From Desulfobacterales bacterium (GTDB taxonomy: Bacteria > Desulfobacterota > Desulfobacteria > Desulfobacterales > RPRI01): a stretch of DNA of 11,695 bases. The stretch spans positions 1 to 11,695 of the forward strand of contig JAUYEO010000374.1 of assembly GCA_030689795.1 (NCBI GenBank), in the 5' to 3' direction. How positions within the stretch are numbered: the first letter of the stretch is position 1; each line of letters opens with the position of its first letter. The notes beneath the pieces are model-generated. The model saw nothing but the letters and a program-made list of their open reading frames with translations, had not been told where the DNA came from and did not search any database. The translations under genes were made by a program, and so were the position numbers. This document shows, piece after piece, positions 7,039 to 11,695 of this stretch.

Positions 7039-7106
7039 AACTTTTTCAGATCTCAGTAGGGCCTGTCCGTCTCTATCGTGCAGATAGATTCACAAGCAAA
7101 CTTGTG
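6998..7106 (-). ncRNA. candidate small RNA or attenuated leader upstream of the DUF1232 operon
   Basis: A good promoter would start RNA near 7105. The predicted RNA begins with a 5' hairpin CACAAG-TTTG-CTTGTG (7106-7091), then TCTATC-TGCAC-GATAGA (7088-7072), an unpaired A-rich stretch (GAAAAAG, about 7049-7043) and the terminator ending at 6998. Its length would be about 105 nt. The order promoter, two stems, single-stranded region, hairpin with T-run is what a bacterial sRNA looks like. Readthrough would instead carry RNA into the DUF1232 operon, with a leader of about 260 nt. I do not recognise any known riboswitch or sRNA family. No Shine-Dalgarno-led reading frame is present in it. The case rests on sequence layout only. 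Confidence 0.45.
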
Positions 7107-7111
7107 TCTAT

Positions 7112-7139
7112 AAAATAAACCTGCTGTCGAAAATGTCAA
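7112..7139 (-). promoter_or_regulatory. sigma70-type promoter for the candidate RNA
   Basis: On the minus strand a perfect TTGACA (7139-7134) is followed after 16 nt by TATTTT (7117-7112; 4 of 6 consensus bases). Transcription would start near 7105, exactly at the 5' hairpin of the candidate RNA. Confidence 0.5.
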
Positions 7140-7481
7140 GGAATATTTTTTATTCTGTGTGGTGTCGATGTTTGTTCTCGGGCGTGAACAGTGTATATTA
7201 CGGATTGAAAGCCTGCATTTTCGTCGATGTTGAAGGTTTACTGATTTCAGGAAGCTATACGTAACAAAATGCCAAAAACTGATTCTTCAATTTAAAAGTT
7301 TGACATAAAAAAAGGCTTGATCGGATGCCGCTTTTGACATACACTGACTTCCAGAAAGCAAGTTCTTATACTTTACTTTTCTTACATCCGATTGCTATAT
7401 CAGCTCCAATTTAGACCTCCTTATCATATTTAAGAAGTTGTCGAATATAACCACAGATGTCTCCCAAAAGGAGAAAATCTC
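7140..7481. other. intergenic region without a recognisable gene
   Basis: This stretch is AT-rich and no reading frame in it looks coding. It contains an 8-bp inverted repeat, ATCGGATG (7320-7327) and CATCCGAT (7385-7392), 57 nt apart. Two TTGACA hexamers on the plus strand (7300-7305, 7334-7339) have no -10 box at 16-18 nt. TCGATGTT occurs twice, near 7165 and 7230. A Shine-Dalgarno AAGGAG precedes the oxidoreductase start at 7482, and I could not place that gene's promoter with confidence. Confidence 0.5.
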
Positions 7482-7838
7482 ATGAACAAAGATAATAAAG
7501 ACTATATCATTGTGGGCAGCGGCCCCGGCGGGGCGACAGTTGCCAAAGAATTGTCACAGCGAAAAAAGAAAGTGCTCATTCTCGAATGGGGCGATAACGA
7601 CCCGTTGACCGGAAGCTTCTGGTGGGGAGCTAAATCCCTTTTTTGGCCGGGCAGGAGTCTGCTGTTTACCCGACAGGTTCTGGGATTGGTGAGAGGGATT
7701 GCCGTCGGCGGCAGTTCGGTCTTTTATTATGCGACCTGCTTTCCGGTTCCCTTCGATATGCTCCAATCCCATGGTGTGGACATCACCGCCGAAATAGAAG
7801 AGGCCCGAAGCGAGTTGCCCATCGCGCCCTTAAAATAG
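7482..7838 (+). pseudogene. GMC-type FAD oxidoreductase, N-terminal fragment
   Basis: GMC oxidoreductases oxidise alcohols or sugars using bound FAD. The N-terminal Rossmann motif is intact: DYIIVGSGPGGATVAKEL (7-24), with an acidic end to the second strand at VLILEWG (31-37). A GMC-like segment, RGIAVGGSSVFYYATCF (71-87), follows. The frame then stops at 118 codons (ELPIAPLK), whereas the family is usually about 500 aa or more. The substrate-binding region and catalytic His are absent, and none of the missing part is seen downstream in any frame. The start is well supported, with ATG preceded by AAGGAG at 8 nt. The truncation looks like a deletion or an insertion scar rather than a frameshift. 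The product is unlikely to be active. An unusual short FAD-binding protein is less likely. Confidence 0.75.
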
Positions 7839-8002
7839 TGGAATAGGGGACGTTCATCAATATATAAGTTGACAGCGGGATTGAATGCTGATGGGGATAT
7901 AATAGGAGATATTTTAAACCTGATTTATGATATCGGTATCTACGCTTAATCGGCCTTTGATAAATGAGCTCGAAAGTTTAATACGTCTACAAAGGGTACA
8001 TA
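7839..8002. other. junction after the truncated oxidoreductase
   Basis: The sequence after the premature stop (about 7840-7870, AATAGGGGACGTTCATCA) does not continue the oxidoreductase in any frame. It resembles, from memory, sequences found next to REP-associated Y1 transposase elements, so it may be the scar of a mobile element. A perfect TATAAT lies further on at 7898-7903, but the TTGACA (7869-7874) is 23 nt away from it, too far for a standard promoter. No transposase gene is present. Confidence 0.3.
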
Positions 8003-8491
8003 GTGATTCTGATAAAGACTATAATTTTTACCTTTCTTGTACCGGGGACTGTTACGATATTAGTCCCTTACTGGTTGCTCTCTTTATCTGCCTCACCTGC
8101 TTTGCCGTTTGGCGTCTTTCGCTTCTTTGGATTGCTGCCGGTTTTCATCGGGGCAGCAATTCTTTTCCGGTGTGTCTGGGATTTTACCTTTGCCGGGAGA
8201 GGTACGCCTGCTCCGATTGATCCGCCTAAAGAGCTTGTCGTGCAGGGGCTCTATCGTTATGTTAGAAATCCCATGTATATTGGAATTCTCTCAATCCTTC
8301 TTGGCGAGGCTTTACTTTTTGCATCGTGGAGATTGTTTGAATATACGGCCATTGTTTTCAGCTTATTTTACTTTTTTGTTTTGTTTTACGAAGAGCCTGT
8401 CTTAAAAAAGAAGTTTGGTGAATCATACCGTGAATACTGCAAAAATATCCCGCGATGGATTCCCCGGAGATTGAAAAGATATAAAGGATAG
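8003..8491 (+). CDS. isoprenylcysteine/phospholipid methyltransferase-family membrane protein
   Basis: This 162-aa integral membrane protein belongs to the ICMT/PEMT group, which uses S-adenosylmethionine to methylate lipids or lipid-linked carboxyl groups at the membrane. It shows the two conserved blocks of the family: GLYRYVRNPMYIG (82-94), and EEPVLKKKFGESYREYC plus PRWIP (130-154), which carry the SAM-binding and catalytic residues. Hydrophobic helices lie at about 4-24, 38-60, 90-108 and 112-130, and the length is normal for bacterial members. The start is GTG, the first possible start after an in-frame stop at 7979-7981, with AAAGGG 6 nt upstream. It stands alone on the plus strand and converges on the DUF6178 gene with a 31-nt gap. 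The true substrate cannot be told from sequence, since bacteria usually lack prenylated CaaX proteins. Confidence 0.85.
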   Translation: MILIKTIIFTFLVPGTVTILVPYWLLSLSASPALPFGVFRFFGLLPVFIGAAILFRCVWDFTFAGRGTPAPIDPPKELVVQGLYRYVRNPMYIGILSILLGEALLFASWRLFEYTAIVFSLFYFFVLFYEEPVLKKKFGESYREYCKNIPRWIPRRLKRYKG

Positions 8492-8522
8492 GCGCATTCA
8501 CTCTGGAGTGGTTACGATCCTG

Positions 8523-10271
8523 TTAATGCTTCTTTTCGATAAGAAAAAGATTGATATATCTGGGATCGAGATCGTGCTGTGATACTTTTTTCAACTCTGT
8601 TTCGATCTCGCCGAACAGATCATCAAGAACCCTGCCAAGCTTTTCTGTGATTTCGGACGATTTAAGGCCGGTCCTTACTGTAAGCCAGTTTAAAAAGGAT
8701 TCCTTTACGGAAAGATCTATTCTGCGGGATTTTCCCTTTCCCGTCCAGAGTGTCGCAAAAAAACGGGTAAAATCTTCATAAGGCAGAGGAGCCGTCTCTT
8801 TTGACAGGCCGGTGCGATAACACGCAAAAAGAGTAAGAAGAAGATTTTTGAAATTTACAGAGCTGTCTTTTATATGCTTTGTATCGGCACCAATAAGAGA
8901 CAGGAGGTCGTCTATGGCGATTATCTCCTCGAGGATCTTGCTGATTTCGGTTACATCCGAGAGAGAAAAAAAATCCCTGTAAATATGTCCGGTTTTATAG
9001 TTGTCGAAATAAAGCGGCTTTTTGATTAAAAGCCCGCCTAAAACTCCCATCCATTCTTCTCCCCAGAAGACAAGGGAAAGCCCCTGCTCCCTGAACCAGG
9101 ATCTCTTCAGCCATTTTTCAGCCTGCTCTTTCAGTTCCATGGCAAGCCCGAAACCGGTTCTGAAAATATTCTCAATATGATATTTCTCTATCAGGGCTGC
9201 AGTGCGGCATATATCCGGCTTTTCTCCTTCCGCTGCCAGCCTCTCAAGTCCGATGCTCAGATATCCGCACGCTTTTTTAACAATCTCCTTCAATTCATCC
9301 CTGCTTTTAATCGTTTTCTGGTCCGCAGAAATTATCCTGTTGCACAGGGCGGCAAATTCGGTCTGAAGATCGTCAAGTATTACTTCCGGTTCAATTCTTT
9401 TAAGCGACATTGCAAACAGATTGTCTTCTTTTAACATCCCGAACGGATAAAGAGGTACCGGCATGAGTGAAGCATATTCAGCCCTGCTTTTAGACGTCTT
9501 CTTTCTGCCCGCAAGCGCTTTCGGTTTTAAAGGGGCATAAACGCCGACGGCCTCGTAAAAAGGCAAAAAACCATTTTCTTCAAGTCTTACGTTTCTTAAG
9601 CGGTAAAATTCCTCTTCCATCTCGGCAGGGAGAACCGTCATTGTTTCAAACAATATATTCCGGTATTTCTCGTAGTCATATTCCGCAATCTTCACCAGCA
9701 TCTTCTTTATAAATTCTTGCCTCTTCTCTCCATAGTCGCCCTCTTCAGTCTCCGTGCCGGACTCATCAGGTTCATAGTAATCATCCGCAATTCTGATGTA
9801 AAAAACATCGTCAAATGTGACAAGGTCTTTTCCGAGAGCCGAGGGATCCTCGTCATGCTCCCTTATTGCAATTTTTATATTCTTATAAAGATAATATTCA
9901 ATAAATTCAGGCTTCTTTTCAATCGCCCATTTCACAAAACGGCCGGGTGCGGCCTGAAACAAAATATCAAGCCATCTTGTAACGGAATTTATGTCGATCC
10001 TGTCTTTTTCCCAGAGCTCAATATCGAGCATATATTCCCATTGTCTGTCTGAAGCCAAAGCAAGAATCTCAAGGGCGTCGTGGATGCCGATATCATTTAC
10101 AAGAAAATAGAAATCCGCTTCAGGAAAGGAATGTATAAGAGCAGCCGGATGTTTTGCTTCAAAAATACGATCGAGCGCCTTTTCAGGAGAAAGCGCAAAG
10201 ATCTCTTTTCTTTGTGAAAGAAGTTCGGCAGCCCGCTTTACCGCCGGATTGTATTCGTTTTCTTTATTCAT
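8523..10271 (-). CDS. DUF6178 family protein
   Basis: This is a 582-aa soluble, mostly helical protein with no signal peptide or membrane helix. The N-terminal part (HPAALIHSFPEADFYFLVND near 41-60, then ALEILALASDRQWEYMLDIELW) matches the repeated layout I associate with DUF6178, a family of unknown function best known from Desulfobacterota. An acidic stretch (DESGTETEEGDYGEK) interrupts the middle. The frame extends 7 codons further to an ATG at 10292. The ATG at 10271 overlaps the stop of the AmpG-like gene as TAATG, with GGGAAGG just upstream, so I chose it. Translational coupling to the permease suggests a shared job, possibly in cell-wall recycling or its regulation, but nothing in the protein itself shows this. 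The family assignment is from recall of the motif; the biochemical role is unknown. Confidence 0.72.
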   Translation of the reverse strand: MNKENEYNPAVKRAAELLSQRKEIFALSPEKALDRIFEAKHPAALIHSFPEADFYFLVNDIGIHDALEILALASDRQWEYMLDIELWEKDRIDINSVTRWLDILFQAAPGRFVKWAIEKKPEFIEYYLYKNIKIAIREHDEDPSALGKDLVTFDDVFYIRIADDYYEPDESGTETEEGDYGEKRQEFIKKMLVKIAEYDYEKYRNILFETMTVLPAEMEEEFYRLRNVRLEENGFLPFYEAVGVYAPLKPKALAGRKKTSKSRAEYASLMPVPLYPFGMLKEDNLFAMSLKRIEPEVILDDLQTEFAALCNRIISADQKTIKSRDELKEIVKKACGYLSIGLERLAAEGEKPDICRTAALIEKYHIENIFRTGFGLAMELKEQAEKWLKRSWFREQGLSLVFWGEEWMGVLGGLLIKKPLYFDNYKTGHIYRDFFSLSDVTEISKILEEIIAIDDLLSLIGADTKHIKDSSVNFKNLLLTLFACYRTGLSKETAPLPYEDFTRFFATLWTGKGKSRRIDLSVKESFLNWLTVRTGLKSSEITEKLGRVLDDLFGEIETELKKVSQHDLDPRYINLFLIEKKH

Positions 10272-11536
10272 TATGCCTTCCCGCCATTCCATGGCGCAAA
10301 TTTAAAAAGAAGCAGCATGCCCGGTATTGCAATCAGTGTGCATGCGGTAAAAAACAATTCCCAGCCCGTGTGTTCTGCCAGAAATCCGGTGGGAGCCGAA
10401 GCAATTACTCTTGGAACTCCCATGAGGCTGCTTAAAAGAGCGTACTGGGTTGCGGTAAATTTTTTATTTGTAATGCTTGCCATAAAAGCCGAATACGCGG
10501 CTGTTCCCATCCCGCTTGAAAAATTCTCAAAGGCTATCACGCCTGAAAGGGCCGGAATGCTGTAACCTATGCGGGCAAGAACGGCAAATCCGGCTGTGGA
10601 TAAAGCCTGAAAAATACCGAAAATCCAAAGGCTGCGGTTTATTCCGATATACAGCATTATAAGCCCTCCGACAAGACTTCCTCCAAGCGTTGCCCAAAAC
10701 CCGAAAAGTTTCACAACGGCGCCTATCTCGGTCTTTGAAAATCCGATATCAAGATAAAACGGCGTTGTCATGGCGCTTGCCATTGTATCACCGATCTTAT
10801 AAAGAAGGATAAAGGCAAGAATCCAGATTGCGCCGCTCCTGCTGAAATACTCCACAAGCGGATCAACCACAGCCTCCTGCAGGGTTTTGGGGGCGCCCGC
10901 GGTAATTTCAGGTTCCGGGGAAAGTACCGTCGCAAGCATACAGGGCAGAAGACAGGCAGCCATGATAAGATAGACCACCTTAAAAGATAATGCATCGGCC
11001 ATAATTAAGCCGCCGCCTGAAGCAAGCAGCATACCCACACGGTATCCGTTTACATAAAGAGATGAGCCGAGGCCGAGCTCTTGATCCGAAAGGCTTTCCC
11101 GCCTGAATGCATCGACTACAATATCCTGGGTTGCGCTGAAGAATGTTACAAGTATGGCGGCAATAACAACATGAAGAGGCTTTCCGCCCGGCTCGGTGAA
11201 TGCAAGCCCGGCAACCGACAAAACAAGGAGTATCTGGGCGACGATAAGCCATCCCCTTCTTCTTCCAAGAAAGGGCGGTATATAACGATCAAGAAAAGGG
11301 GCCCAGAGAAACTTTACCGTGTAAGGAAGCCCCACGAGAGAGATCATGCCGATCATCGCAAGATCGACTCCTTCCTCCTTCATCCATGCCTGCAACAAAG
11401 ATATGGTTAAAAGAAGAGGAAGTCCGCATGCAAAACCCATAACAAAGGTTACGAGCATGCGGCCGCTGAAAATAACTCTCAGGACGGAACCGTGACTCTC
11501 TTTATCCGCGCTTTTTTTGCCTGTGTTTTTTTTCAC
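10271..11536 (-). CDS. ampG: AmpG-like MFS muropeptide permease
   Basis: AmpG imports GlcNAc-anhydroMurNAc peptides released from peptidoglycan, for recycling in the cytoplasm. This 421-aa protein has the MFS layout of about 12 hydrophobic helices and the family's conserved N-terminal blocks: GFACGLPLLLT (34-44), LQAW (48-51), KFLWAPFLDR (75-84), GRRRGW (91-96) and SATQDIVVDAFR (134-145). Length is in the usual range. The start is GTG, 5 nt after the stop of the upstream partial gene, with no strong Shine-Dalgarno sequence, so reinitiation after the upstream gene is likely. The next Met (residue 27) would lie within the first helix region and is less suitable. It is followed by the DUF6178 gene with a 1-nt overlap. 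AmpG-like proteins also include paralogues with unproven substrates, so the substrate is inferred from family. Confidence 0.85.
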   Translation of the reverse strand: MKKNTGKKSADKESHGSVLRVIFSGRMLVTFVMGFACGLPLLLTISLLQAWMKEEGVDLAMIGMISLVGLPYTVKFLWAPFLDRYIPPFLGRRRGWLIVAQILLVLSVAGLAFTEPGGKPLHVVIAAILVTFFSATQDIVVDAFRRESLSDQELGLGSSLYVNGYRVGMLLASGGGLIMADALSFKVVYLIMAACLLPCMLATVLSPEPEITAGAPKTLQEAVVDPLVEYFSRSGAIWILAFILLYKIGDTMASAMTTPFYLDIGFSKTEIGAVVKLFGFWATLGGSLVGGLIMLYIGINRSLWIFGIFQALSTAGFAVLARIGYSIPALSGVIAFENFSSGMGTAAYSAFMASITNKKFTATQYALLSSLMGVPRVIASAPTGFLAEHTGWELFFTACTLIAIPGMLLLFKFAPWNGGKA

Positions 11537-11541
11537 GGTTA

Positions 11542-11695
11542 TTATGCTGTCTTGCCGTTGCTATACTTGTAAAGATCGGCGGGGGTTGCAACCGGCCCGG
11601 ATATTTTTTTAACAGCAAGCAGTCCTTCCTTCTGTTCATTCAGCACTTCAAACAATCTGCCGGGAACATTCTTTTCTTTTCCGTAAGCTGCGATC
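11542..11695 (-). CDS. C-terminal end of an unidentified protein (partial)
   Basis: The minus strand is open from the window edge to a TAA at 11542-11544. The last 50 residues end in GPVATPADLYKYSNGKTA, with VPGRLFEVLNEQKEGLLAVKK before them. No membrane segment is seen in this part, and I do not recognise the family. The stop is 5 nt before the GTG start of the AmpG-like gene, so it is very likely the preceding gene of the same operon. The 5' end lies outside the window. Confidence 0.6.
   Translation of the reverse strand, partial: IAAYGKEKNVPGRLFEVLNEQKEGLLAVKKISGPVATPADLYKYSNGKTA

Noticed and set aside
7300..7362. Two TTGACA hexamers as promoters for the truncated oxidoreductase.
   Set aside because: No -10 box lies 16-18 nt downstream of either; the nearest TATACT is 27 nt away.
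7869..7903. TTGACA and TATAAT before the methyltransferase gene as one promoter.
   Set aside because: The spacing is 23 nt, outside the range for sigma70 promoters.
7927..8220. A 97-codon plus-strand frame overlapping the methyltransferase gene.
   Set aside because: It overlaps a well-supported family member in another frame and shows no motif of its own.

Overview
The window looks like a bacterial chromosome segment, most likely from a Desulfobacterota (former Deltaproteobacteria) lineage. The pointers are a DUF6178-type gene directly behind an AmpG-like permease, DUF1232 and DUF5658-type membrane proteins, and moderate GC with an AT-rich accessory stretch. No rRNA, tRNA or CRISPR array was seen. 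The lineage is an inference from gene content, not from a marker gene.

Left part (1-5323) is accessory. It opens with the C-terminal remnant of an IS630-family transposase (77-325). Then come minus-strand genes, in transcription order: a small PD-(D/E)XK nuclease-like protein (5323-4796), a 727-aa STAND/NB-ARC-like P-loop ATPase with a C-terminal coil-TM-TM-coil tail (4661-2478), a 92-aa unknown, a 72-aa four-cysteine protein, and a 388-aa zinc-ribbon membrane protein (1606-440). A nuclease next to a membrane-tethered STAND ATPase suggests an anti-phage or stress-response island. That link rests on adjacency and domain types only, and base composition differs between the nuclease gene and its neighbours.

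Middle part (5507-6847) is a tightly coupled three-gene minus-strand operon: DUF1232 (YkvA-like) membrane protein, a 198-aa Cys-rich unknown, and a DUF5658-like membrane protein that starts at TTG. Upstream, 6848-7481 holds no convincing protein gene. It does hold a good sigma70-type promoter on the minus strand, a short structured segment, and two tandem terminator-like hairpins with T-tracts. This is either a ~105-nt small RNA or an attenuated leader for the DUF1232 operon.

Right part: a GMC-type FAD oxidoreductase cut off after 118 codons (7482-7838), an isoprenylcysteine/phospholipid methyltransferase-family membrane protein (8003-8491), and then a conserved-looking minus-strand operon. 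That operon runs from an incomplete unknown CDS at the right edge through an AmpG-like MFS permease to a DUF6178 protein, with spacings of 5 nt and a 1-nt overlap.
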